Origin: Haliclystus octoradiatus
Taxonomy: Eukaryota > Cnidaria > Staurozoa > Stauromedusae > Haliclystidae
Length of the DNA stretch: 64,000 bases
Assembly: GCA_916610825.1 (NCBI GenBank)
Contig: OU744448.1
Span: 8,852,650 to 8,916,649 of the forward strand
Direction of reading: 5' to 3'
Part shown: one piece after another, positions 57,201 through 64,000 of the stretch
Position numbering within the stretch: position 1 is the first letter of the stretch
How the letters are laid out: each line of letters begins with the position of its first letter
The notes under the pieces: generated by a model
Databases searched by the model: none
Seen by the model: only the letters and a program-made list of their open reading frames with translations
What the model was told of the DNA's origin: nothing
Translations under genes and position numbers: made by a program

Positions 57201-60200
57201 TGGCTTCAGCTTCAGTGGACATGAAATTTGAGATGTCTGATAGCAACGGATTCCGTCTGGTTTTCTGCATTTTCATTGCAGTCGCTGACAATCTATCTCT
57301 CATAGAATCAGGCATTTTGCTGACAACTTTTTGCAAAGTTATGTTTGAGTTCATGTCTGCTTCATAACCGATTTGACTTAGCGTGTCAACACAATCTTGA
57401 ATATTATCAGAAAATCGTTGAATAGCATTTGTCGTTGATTTTAGCTTCTCCTATACAACAGTTTTATAAATGCCACAGTTTTTCATTATCGGTTAGCGTT
57501 TTATCCTTTGTCATTTGCTCAAATGTTTTTATGAAACGTGGATAATCAACTGGTTTACCATCTAATCCCGATGGCTTGACTTGAGGAAGGCTTAACTTAG
57601 CTACTAAGGATGTTAAGTTGTTATCACAGTGATTATCCTCTGTTTTGATATTGCCATCGTTAATAGATTGTACCCACTTTTGCATATTAGATTTCTTATC
57701 TTCGTTTGATTTAATACCATCATATAAATTTAAGGATTGATTATCATCATTATTTAAAGGTATCCTCACAGTATTTTAGTTTTAATTCTGCTCTTTTTAT
57801 CTCTACATCAGCAGCATTCATTTTCTTTTGAATAGCTAATGTCGCTTCTTGTTTAGCCTGCTCGCAGACTCATTGTCAAAATGTAAATTTGGTAAACAGT
57901 AGAGTCTGCTAACTCGAGGACAAAAGCTTGCCTTTGCTGATTCAGCACGGGGCGTGGAAAGGTGTAAAAACTATTGTCTTACAAGGGCTGTGATTCGACG
58001 CCAAGATTTTCTGGCAACGAATCAGCGAAGAGTATTTCAAAGAGAGACTTGGTGAGCTAGACTGCAATAACTCCCCTTCCTAGTTATTTTTCAGAAAACT
58101 TCATGCCTTTCTAAATCGTTTGGAACATTTGCAATAAACTTCAATGACAAGAATTGGGAATTAATATCATTACCAAGACGTGCTGGAACCATTAACTGTC
58201 GTAATTGCATCAATTATTTTTAGTTATATCTCTGATTAGTCTCATAAATGTATGAAATTTTTTGGACAGCGTTTTTATTCAAAAGCTATTACAAGCGGAG
58301 AGGCGCGACACAAAAACAACATGGCAAGGAAAATTAATTCAACAAACAACAAACACTTTAGTTCAGCCGCAGCTGTAGTTATTGAAAACTACATATCCTC
58401 CTTAAAATTAATTGTGAAATACTAACTGTAACTGAGTTTCAAGTAAATTAATAATAATATGGTTTGAGTCGTTGGTCTCTTTCTGGGCTTGACTTTCGTG
58501 GCCAAGCATTCTTAGCGAAAGCGAGGCAGCCAATTTCCACGCCCTGTGCTGATTCAGCAAATGCAAGCTTTTGTCCTCGAGTTAGCAGACTCTACTGTTT
58601 ACAAAGTTTAATTTTTGACAGTGAGTCTGCGAGCAGGCTACTTCTTGTTGGGCTAATATAAGTTTATTTTCCCGTTTGAATTTTGCTAACTCAAGCGCTT
58701 GCATTGCCTGACGTCTTCTTGAACGTTGAATATGACTTGTAATGATTTACCGATTTACGAATTATCGTTTTAAACTATAAAAATGAAATAAATGAAAGTG
58801 ATGTTAAAATACTAATAAAATGCTATAAAAAGATTGCATATATAGATATGTAAAATTATTGTTATAATTAATGTAAAGAATTCATACCGTGTGTCCGATG
58901 GTGGAAAATTGTTTTTGCTCTTTCGGTGATATTTTACCCACTAAAGTTTAATATATGCGCTTGCAATATATTATGAGCATGCGCAGTAGAATATATAATT
59001 TAAGTTAATTTGTTAGGAATTGGCGCTTACAACTTGTATGAAGAAAATAATTTGCATCACTTTTAAAATTTGCAAAACTCCCCAACCATTAACTTTACAT
59101 TCATTAATAATCGCCAACATATTTTCGTAACTTTGAATATAAGTGAGTAAAACTGTAGGGTTCACAATATGTGTTTGGCCGCTCTTAATAATATATCTAC
59201 GAAAAGCAGTTCAGAAGTTCATGAACTGTCCATGAACAATTCATGAACGTTAAATGGTCCCAAGTTTTCATAAACTGTTTTTCGCAGGGGATGTATCAAA
59301 TCTGGTATATAATAATCAATCTGCCTTGGGAAAATCAAGCAATAAATGTTAAATGGACAGTTTCATGAACAATTTATGAGCAGCTCATGAACTGCTGAAT
59401 TGATATATAATTTGTCCATGAACATTTCATGAATATTCAAATGTTAATGAACAGTTCATGAACTGTTTATGAATCATGAGCTTCTCGCAAACCTCATGAA
59501 CCATTCATTAACATTTGATTATTCATGAACTGTTATTTAACATTTGATTATTCATGAACTTTTATTTAAAATTTGATTATTCATGAGCTGTTCATGGACA
59601 AATTATAAATCAATCCAGCAGCTCATGAACTGCTCATAAATTGTTCATGAAACTTTAACATTTATGAACTATTTTCCCAAGGAAGATTATTATCTAACAG
59701 ATTTGATACATCCCCTGCGAAAAACATTTCAGGAGATCATGAACAGTTCATGAACTATTCATAAACAGTTGATGAACCTTCACGGACAGTTCATGGACAG
59801 TCCATGAAAACTGGGGGCCATTTAACGTTCATGAACTGTTCATTGACTGTTCATGGACTGTTCATGAACTCATGAACTGTTTTTCGCACGGATATTATGA
59901 AGAGCTGCCAAACACATATTGTGAACCCAACAGTTTTACTCACTTGTATTCAAAGTTACGCAAATATGTTGACGATTACTAATGAATGTAAAGTTAATGG
60001 TTGGGGAATTTTGCAAATTTTTAAAGTGGTGCAAATTATTTTCTTCATACAGGTTTCATCTGTATGCTCAAATGAACCCAGAACTAGAAAAAGAGTAAAT
60101 CATTAAAACTACAGTCAAGCTCATCAATGTTTGATTCAATAGAAAATGCTATTTCAAGACATTGCAAGGGTGACCACTTTGGACAGGTGGTCTCTGTATA

Positions 60201-61307
60201 GAGACGACTGTTAAAACAGGTTTGATTGTATACGGATATAGGATATAGTCAACATTTTGGGCATAACATAACCTTTAAGTGAAGTTCCTGTATTCAATTT
60301 TCATTCTATGGTTAAAAAAAATAGTAACATGAACAACTGGGTAACTGTAGTCTATGCTAAACAAAGTTACATTGATGTCCTATCGAGGAGTAATTAAGTT
60401 ATTCTATCTTTAGTTCAATTTTATTTAACGTTTTTAATGGATTTCTTACTCTGCTGTTTCTCTGCAGGCATATTATCAAATCATAATAGCCCATTTCTGT
60501 CAAAAATAGTTGTGACAATGAAAATCCTTAGGTATTTGCCTGAAATTGTTCATTGTGTATAATTAATGTATATACCTAGTTGTATTTTCTAAAAAAGATA
60601 CATAAAAGTATTTACATGATTTTTCTGCTAATGGAATGTTAAAACATACTGAATAACATTTTTTACTTACTGTGTATATGTTTTTCTATTATGTCAATTT
60701 ATGTATCTTCGTACATAGCCTCGTTTTGATAATTTGATACATAGTGACAGTAAGGCAATTTTAAGCACATTATATGAAGTAAATGATGCAGGGCTACTAT
60801 GTCTGATGGTATTACCTCAAAATAAATCACAGGATTGCACTGAAACTTGACAGCCTCACTTTTATGTTTCTAATATGGGAATGTCATTAATCAAATTGTG
60901 ATATCAAAGCATTTTGCCTACTCCGATTCCAGAAAATTTTGGATATGTTGTTAAGCATAAAACTTGACCCTAGAGGTCATTTTATAATTAAATTGGATAT
61001 ACTTGAATTGGATAAATTGACCTTAGAGGAGCAACATTGACCGGCGTTCGCTACTGGCTCGACTTGAATTAAGCTTAGCGTAAATTCAACGATCATGGCT
61101 TCTGCATGGCTTAAATTTAAAGTTGTTAGCATTTTTTCAAGCACAGAAACAATACGAACAACAAATGGTTGCAAACATGACAGAGGGATAGCATTTCTGA
61201 ATTAGCCTACACGTTCATTCATTTCAAGTGGCTTACCTTCCTTCAAATCTTTCTGAAAGTTCAGTTAGAATATCACCAAGTTTTGAGCGGGCTGAATCAA
61301 TTGCCAT
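42234..61307 (-). CDS. LIN37: LIN37 homologue, MuvB/DREAM complex subunit
   Basis: Exons found: 61237-61307, 50965-51009, 49528-49571, 48650-48697, 48531-48551, 46593-46743, 45761-45795, 45340-45418, 43210-43283, 42234-42318. Exon 1 encodes MAIDSARSKLGDILTELSER. Later exons give the basic run TPRKRRRKELSF, the hallmark LTLFDREVDLAQFEE and MYEMCRAWMINRP (the CRAW motif), KLEIATPRPLPPA, NMTRWKKVATR and the C-terminal WREASFRSQQRHIESIQTL. Order and motifs match vertebrate LIN37. Phases agree everywhere except between 48531-48551 and 46593-46743, where a small exon of length 3n+1 must be missing from my model. Total is about 218 residues, close to the family's 246. LIN37 is a nuclear subunit of the MuvB core that contacts LIN9 and helps repress cell-cycle genes in quiescence. 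The first intron (about 10 kb) holds most of the local transposons. Confidence 0.9.
42402..42587 (+). CDS. Unrecognised plus-strand coding exon inside a LIN37 intron
   Basis: A pyrimidine-rich acceptor (AAAAATTTTCAG) opens a 62-codon phase-0 exon ending at GCGAG|GTACGTAT. It encodes FYGAITIEKGGLAWPGSYTE followed by a lysine-rich stretch and KIRSPRVALQIRE, and reads directly into the exon at 44182-44253. I do not recognise the family. It could be the end of a separate gene. Or, using an internal acceptor after TTTACGGAG, it could be an alternative 3' exon of the upstream SLC22 gene (exon 7 ends in the phase this would need). It lies between LIN37 exons 43210-43283 and 42234-42318 on the opposite strand. 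Confidence 0.45.
44182..44253 (+). CDS. Unrecognised plus-strand terminal exon
   Basis: A strong acceptor (ATTTCTTTTCAG) is followed by 23 codons, RSHQKLSTTAGREPQVTHVH then VAT, and a TAG at 44251-44253. It is in frame with 42402-42587. The stop lies only 13 bp before a Helitron insertion at 44267, so the 3' UTR runs into that element. It sits inside the LIN37 intron between 45340 and 43283, on the opposite strand. Confidence 0.42.
   Translation, partial: RSHQKLSTTAGREPQVTHVHVAT
44267..44648 (+). mobile_element. Non-autonomous Helitron-like element, copy 1
   Basis: Begins TCTACTATATAAACGTCGAT after an A and ends in CTAG before a T, the Helitron A/T insertion rule with 5'-TC and 3'-CTRR ends. 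A second copy is at 62814-63205 in opposite orientation, co-linear over its length. No Rep/helicase coding capacity in 382 bp. Confidence 0.7.
44930..45005. repeat. Degenerate copy of the GTTCATGAAC foldback family
   Basis: Contains CAGTTCATGAACAGTTCATG, AACGTTCAT and CCATTTAACGTTCATGAACT, words characteristic of the element at 49763-50045. Confidence 0.7.
46007..46314. mobile_element. hAT-type MITE in a LIN37 intron
   Basis: A perfect 8-bp target duplication ATTGGGAG flanks it (45999-46006 and 46315-46322). The ends are TAGAGTTGTGCG and, inverted, TAGAGGTCTGCA. The right part contains GATCGGATCGGATTTGCAGA. 308 bp, no transposase. Confidence 0.85.
46354..46493. repeat. Four 35-bp tandem repeats in a LIN37 intron
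   Basis: Units start at 46354, 46389, 46424 and 46459, each GCGTCCCTAGCCAACTACTA followed by AGCTTTACAATGACT, with one or two substitutions. They lie about 100 bp downstream (in the transcript) of the CRAW exon donor. Confidence 0.95.
47481..47622. mobile_element. Mariner-type MITE with TA target site
   Basis: The ends CAGTGAAACCTGTATGTAAC and, inverted, CAGTCAAACCTCTTAAAACG lie between TA dinucleotides (47479-47480, 47623-47624). The interior includes GTGACCACTATAGACAGGTGG, split as GTGACCACTATAGACAGG then TGG. 142 bp, no coding capacity. Confidence 0.75.
48895..49010. repeat. Degenerate GTTCATGAAC foldback family fragment
   Basis: Words such as AGGAGTTCATGAACATGAAA and CAGTTCATGGACAATCTGTC tie this to the family at 49763-50045, but the termini are lost. 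Confidence 0.55.
49080..49310 (-). mobile_element. Second copy of the SINE-like element with a tRNA-like segment
   Basis: On the minus strand it is co-linear with the copia-leader insert (28561-28880). Shared parts include AACTCATGTGGCAC, the tRNA-like TAGCTCAACAGCTAGAGC, CACTGGACCGGACATT, and CCCACGCACGGACATGCTTT. The D-stem (GCTC/GAGC) and anticodon-stem pairings survive. The B box has decayed (GGGTTTGACACC). Confidence 0.75.
49763..50045. mobile_element. Foldback MITE built from GTTCATGAAC palindromes
   Basis: The ends CCCCTGTGAAAAACAGTTCA and, inverted, CCCCTGCAAAAACAGTCCAG continue into AGGAGTTCATGAAC on both sides. The interior is mostly tandem GTTCATGAAC/TGTACATGAAC words plus GGCCATTTAACGTTCATGAA. 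Nearly the whole 283 bp can pair with itself. Related sequence fills the centre of the palindrome at 59200-59880. Confidence 0.8.
52253..52706 (-). repeat. BEL/Pao 3' LTR (complete, 454 bp)
   Basis: Plus-strand edges TGTAACCGCC and GGCGCTTACA. 52390-52706 aligns with the 5' LTR remnant at 58725-59031, with a small local duplication (ACCATTTTACCGTTTT versus ATCGTTTT). Confidence 0.88.
53180..54459 (-). pseudogene. BEL/Pao integrase and C-terminal domain
   Basis: The segment 53653-54459 carries the H2C2 zinc-binding part (HYHIKFGHCGKEHLL, YYWI, CFLCRKHNAP) and the DDE core with TGLDHFGPI and EIFSDNGTNFVSGKKDL. A frameshift between 53653 and 53605 leads to 53180-53605, which supplies the distal part (EAIFNNRPITP, the LTPNLLL region, FKERDIYTQRKWKQVQYLF and KKGDLVLIVE). 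Order and motifs are those of BEL/Pao integrase. In the family it inserts the cDNA copy; here the gene is broken. Confidence 0.9.
54483..55481 (-). pseudogene. BEL/Pao RNase H region
   Basis: Broken into several frames. 55179-55481 contains RALGVHWDVSNDTFGF, the usual link between RT and RNase H. 54483-54911 has VVFWTDSTTVLRYIANES and RYVPTHENPADVVSRG (RNase H catalytic Asp and the His-containing loop) and LNGPKFLQ. Frames change near 54960-55180. It lies between the RT and integrase pieces. Confidence 0.88.
55485..56180 (-). pseudogene. BEL/Pao reverse transcriptase
   Basis: Reading from 56180 downward in shifting frames: WYLPHHGVTNPNKKKIRVVF, then DASATYQGASLNN and LVGDFEAMFDRVKVNKED, LKFLWWEDD, and the catalytic FYVDDLLKS in 55485-55763. 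At least two frameshifts and a stop interrupt it. The motif set is diagnostic of BEL/Pao RT. Confidence 0.9.
56545..56775 (-). pseudogene. BEL/Pao aspartic protease
   Basis: Contains YALLDTGSSITLYGNAIAKQ, a retropepsin active site (DTGSS) preceded by IVQIVPIKLEARNG, at the place expected between gag and RT. The frame ends shortly afterwards and the downstream reading shifts to another frame with an Asn-repeat expansion (56480-56545). Confidence 0.88.
56860..57853 (-). pseudogene. BEL/Pao gag (main part)
   Basis: 57464-57769 has LPQVKPSGLDGKPVDYPRFI, the characteristic BEL/Pao gag (DUF1759-type) opening. A frameshift near 57440-57464 leads to 56860-57354, with MPDSMRDRLSATAMK and two Cys/His knuckles (CAICNEEHRLNKC and CYNCLGFNHTARQC). 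The N-terminal coiled-coil part is separated by the TIR element at 57854-58640 and resumes at 58650-58720 (ALELAKFKRENKLILAQQE). Confidence 0.88.
57854..58640. mobile_element. 787-bp TIR transposon with 9-bp target duplication, in BEL gag
   Basis: The ends TAGCCTGCTCGCAGACTC are inverted repeats extending about 107 bp (57854-57965 versus 58534-58640) with few differences. The direct repeat CTTCTTGTT (57845-57853, 58641-58649) is a perfect 9-bp target duplication, which together with long TIRs suggests a Mutator-like element. There is no transposase. It is younger than the BEL copy it interrupts. Confidence 0.87.
58725..59031 (-). repeat. BEL/Pao 5' LTR, truncated at its 3' side
   Basis: Aligns to 52390-52706. 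Beyond 58725 the LTR match stops and gag coding begins immediately (RRRQAMQALELAKF), with no primer-binding site. The junction shares AACGT with the complete LTR, consistent with a microhomology deletion. Confidence 0.85.
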
Positions 61308-61362
61308 TTTAATTTCTTAACGTAAATATACCAAAGTTAAATCAGAACGACTGTCAAAACGT

Positions 61363-61368
61363 CACGTG
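61363..61368. promoter_or_regulatory. CACGTG E-box upstream of the LIN37 start
   Basis: A palindromic CACGTG lies 56 bp upstream of the LIN37 ATG, in CGTCACGTGATT. It is a plausible promoter element; a single hexamer is weak evidence. Confidence 0.3.
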
Positions 61369-61741
61369 ATTGATCTTAGACTGAAAAAGTGAATAGAAAT
61401 AAGAAAATGAGATTATAAATATTCAAGTTTGCCAGTCAATTTAATCCTGATCTGCAATAGGCCTAGGCTAACTGTTTTCCCACATTGCCAATACAGGGTT
61501 GCAGAAAATTCTAAGCCTGTATTTGAGCTGGGCAGGAATCTGTTCATTCTAAAAATGTTTGAAAAAACAATTGCATTTTTGAAAAGCATTAGAAACAAAA
61601 TTTTGAGGTGATTGGAGCTCAGTGGAGATGCTGAAAATATTATCTCGGATTGTTATGATAAGCCTACACAATCAAAAACAGAATCAAGCATCGCAAGTTC
61701 GTTTCTCCCTCCTTTGATTTGATAGGCTATAGTTCTTATTA

Positions 61742-62612
61742 CAGTAGAAACCGTATATAACGGCACCCCTGGGTAATCTGATAAAAGTATGTTATAGGGG
61801 ATGTGCCGTTATAGGCTTATAGCCTATATTACGTCATAATAATAGAACAATAGAAAATGATTTGGCCTGATGACGCATGCGCAGTAGCACAACAAAAATC
61901 ATACGGGTAACTTTTTCAATCGTTTGGAAAGAAGTGAGATTGAAAAAACAACAACTTAGCTTCATTATAAACATAGCAACTTAATGTAGTTCGTCTGATT
62001 TGTATTTATTGAGTTAAACAACACTAAAGAAGAGGAATATTTCTCAAAATGATTGCTGTTAAACGGGATTATTAGTATCCAATTCACTTTTAACTGGACA
62101 TAGATTTATGGTTTTCATTTTTTATAGCGATTGATCGGTTTCTATTTGTTTTGTTGTTCATGGTGTTGCGTTTAATTTTAGTTGATTCTGTATTCCATGT
62201 TATACAAACAGTGACAAAAATGTTTTCCTCTCAAATGCTAAAAAACTTCACTGTTTTATTTTGATATGGCATGTTCAAATAACTCACAGAGAGCAAAGTG
62301 TGACACTTGATACGTTCCATCGAATCCAAAATACTTTCTCATAGTTGAAAAATTACTAGGCCTATAATGTTTGTATTTGAAAACGAAAACAAAACATTTT
62401 TGTTAATGAGATGTTACAAACGATTTTATTAGTTCACGGGAATAAAAATGGGTGACGTTATGAGCGATAATCCGTAATAAACAATGACGTTATAGCCGAT
62501 AATTATTATGAGGAAACGGTCTACTAAAATAGGCCAGGAAAAATAAATTTGTACGCTATAAACAATAATCTGTTACAAAAGGTGACGTTAGTCGTATAAA
62601 CAGTTTCTACTG
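61742..62612. mobile_element. Large mariner-type non-autonomous element
   Basis: The ends CAGTAGAAACCGTATATAAC and, inverted, CAGTAGAAACTGTTTATACG are preceded by TA on the left and followed by TG (a worn TA) on the right. 871 bp with repeated GTTATAGCC/GATAATC words near the right end and no transposase frame. Confidence 0.65.
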
Positions 62613-62813
62613 TGAATCCTACTAGTTTCATGGCTGCTTGTCAAGATATTTCTAGAATATCCTAGGTCATCTCCTAGAAGGTGGGTGTGTACCTCTAACG
62701 CGGAGGGTCCAACGAGGGCCGCAGAGACATGTAAATGACCCCTTGCAATATCATTGTTTGGACATTTCGTTTAGAATGTTTAGAATGCATGGATGTGGGC
62801 ATCTATAATGTAC
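62613..62813. other. Unassigned stretch between the mariner-type element and Helitron copy 2
   Basis: No coding or repeat signal recognised. It contains a GC-richer patch (about 62680-62745), CTAACGCGGAGGGTCCAACG, that stands out from the AT-rich surroundings. Confidence 0.3.
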
Positions 62814-63205
62814 TTAGTGAAGTGAACCCGCTCAGCTGGCTGAAATTTGAAAATAAAAAAATAGAAAATTTAATTGCTAGAAGTTAGCCCAAATAATAAA
62901 TAAGCAATAGAAGTGAAGGTTAGTAGGGTGTGAAAGATATTGCGTGATGAACATGAGAATGTAATTCGTTCAGATTTCTATGGAGTAGCAAGAGAAATCC
63001 TACGAAAAAAATACGCTTCCGGCCGTCCATTGAAGGAATATAAAGATATGGACATAAAAGATGGCCTATGTTGCCGCAAAAAATTATAAGATACCCCACG
63101 GAAAGTATGGATTTGATACGTTTACCATGAGAAGCGTGAATCTCGGATACAGTAGATAGGCCTACAAACAGACATACATCGATGTTTATATAGTAGGCCT
63201 ATAGA
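62814..63205 (-). mobile_element. Non-autonomous Helitron-like element, copy 2
   Basis: Inverted relative of 44267-44648. On the minus strand it starts TCTATAGGCCTACTATATAA after an A and ends in CTAA. Against copy 1 it has two short extra pieces that both create TAGGCCTA (about 63154-63161 and 63194-63201). Confidence 0.7.
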
Positions 63206-64000
63206 TTGTCTCCAGTTATATAACTAATTGAGATGTTGTTAACATCCAAATGTCGAATGTCCAAACTCCAACAGAAAACAACATCGCAAAATAGTTGTTG
63301 CTATATTCACTAGGCCTACACCTAAATCCATCGCTCAAAACGATGTTTGTCCACGCGGTATAAGCATTTCCAGTAAAGCAGAATACAATGGACCTCCTTT
63401 TATATTTTTCCATAAATTTCTTTCCGTTTTCTGTAAATCAGACGTGCCCTCTAAACAGAGATTTATGGAAAACCCAGGTCTAAAAAAGGGAGAAACGGTC
63501 TACAAAATCCACTTTCATTTCGCGGCAATATGGCCTATAAAATTGGCAACTACTTGTCCACCTGGCCCTGTTTTAGGATAAAATACTATAGTTGAGTAAA
63601 ACTATTCAACGAATATCTGTTTATACAATGATAAAATCATGAATAACATGCATTTAAAATGTATTATTTCCAAAAGAAGTGTTAATTTGCGCATAATTTA
63701 TTTAGATATGAATAACAGAAGGGCGGTTCCATCGTGTCTGACTGACACATCGGAAGATATTTTCGAATAGGGCATCAACATCCACGCAAATATTGATCAA
63801 TTATTATTTCTTACAAATAAAGAGTGGCAAAAACATTCCCACAAAGTAAAAATATTCACAATAACTCAAAATATAAATAAACTACAGCAAGTTTCAGGTC
63901 CGTGTCTGACTGACACGGACGCTCGCCATTTTGCCAATTGGAGATGAACATTTGTAGATTTCTGCGAAGTGTTGGCATAAAGAAGAATAAAATCACTCTC
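63206..64000. other. Unassigned terminal stretch with a repeated palindrome
   Basis: No supported gene. The palindromic 15-mer GTGTCTGACTGACAC occurs at about 63736 and 63902. The second copy extends to a 9-bp perfect stem (GTCCGTGTC/GACACGGAC). Confidence 0.4.

Larger units (their letters stand above)
52253..59031 (-). mobile_element. BEL/Pao LTR retrotransposon, degenerate and internally deleted
   Basis: A 5-bp target duplication ACTTG (52248-52252, 59032-59036) bounds it. The LTR termini are TGTAACCGCC and, inverted, TGTAAGCGCC. Coding order on the minus strand is gag, aspartic protease, RT, RNase H, integrase, as in BEL/Pao. The 3' LTR (left) is complete, but the 5' LTR (right) has lost its last 140 bp or so together with the primer-binding site and leader, so the LTR runs straight into gag. 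Coding segments are separated by frameshifts, and a 787-bp TIR element sits in gag. It cannot be active. Confidence 0.92.
51690..60650. repeat. Long palindrome in LIN37 intron 1, split by a BEL/Pao insertion
   Basis: The left arm is 51690-52252 plus 59032-59540; the right arm is 59545-60650, inverted. Matching marks: CTAAAGGTTATGCCCAAAATG on the left against the inverted CTTAAAGGTTATGTTATGCC on the right; GATTTGATAATATGCCTG on both; and, beyond the BEL element, TTGTATGAAGAAAATAATTT against its inverse ending at 60052. The centre is the GTTCATGAAC foldback sequence, and each arm contains a mariner-type MITE remnant (60112-60227 on the right). Before the BEL insertion this was a continuous palindrome of about 2.2 kb. 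The arms have diverged visibly and are not a fresh duplication. Confidence 0.85.

Noticed and set aside
1..64000. CRISPR arrays, bacterial operons, ribosome-binding sites
   Set aside because: The window is clearly eukaryotic (spliced genes, retrotransposons); the tandem repeats seen are exon units and minisatellites without spacer logic.

Overview
This is animal genomic DNA. It has multi-exon genes with GT-AG introns and no operons, is AT-rich, and is crowded with transposable elements. The host genes are invertebrate in character: a 21-domain peritrophin-like secreted protein, an SLC22-type transporter and a LIN37 homologue. The element mix (Penelope-like, BEL/Pao, copia, a jockey/CR1-like LINE, Helitrons, hAT and mariner MITEs) fits a marine invertebrate, possibly a tunicate or other deuterostome. 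The species cannot be fixed from sequence alone.

Layout. 1-5270: two palindromes made of inverted Penelope-like element (PLE) ends. Each end carries a hammerhead ribozyme, and the larger palindrome also carries GIY-YIG endonuclease remnants. They sit in or beside an unrecognised secreted-protein gene on the minus strand (signal-peptide exon 8974-9043, next exon 1300-1990). 5578-7840: a 5'-truncated LINE. 7982-8275 and 9581-9806: two MITEs. 11347-23879 (minus): a 22-exon gene in which every internal exon is a symmetric phase 1-1 module encoding one chitin-binding-like domain. Seven of the exons are near-identical tandem copies. 25412-26694: a second hammerhead-bearing PLE family. 28290-33198: a degenerate Ty1/copia element with an insertion carrying a tRNA-like segment at its primer-binding site. 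34295-40784 (plus): an eight-exon SLC22 transporter. 42234-61307 (minus): the LIN37 homologue, whose 10-kb first intron holds a roughly 2.2-kb palindrome into which a BEL/Pao element has inserted. That element has itself been hit by a 787-bp TIR transposon. Two plus-strand coding exons (42402-42587, 44182-44253) lie inside LIN37 introns. 61742-64000: a large mariner-like MITE, a second Helitron copy and unassigned sequence.

The host genes share no pathway. The peritrophin-like protein would be extracellular matrix or mucus, SLC22 a plasma-membrane carrier, and LIN37 a nuclear MuvB/DREAM subunit. The most distinctive material is the hammerhead-bearing palindromes, the tandem exon array with a surviving exon-less relic unit, the nested palindrome/BEL/TIR structure whose insertion history can be read from target-site duplications, and repeated gain of the octamer TAGGCCTA. 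Exon coordinates were derived by hand from splice sites and phase.
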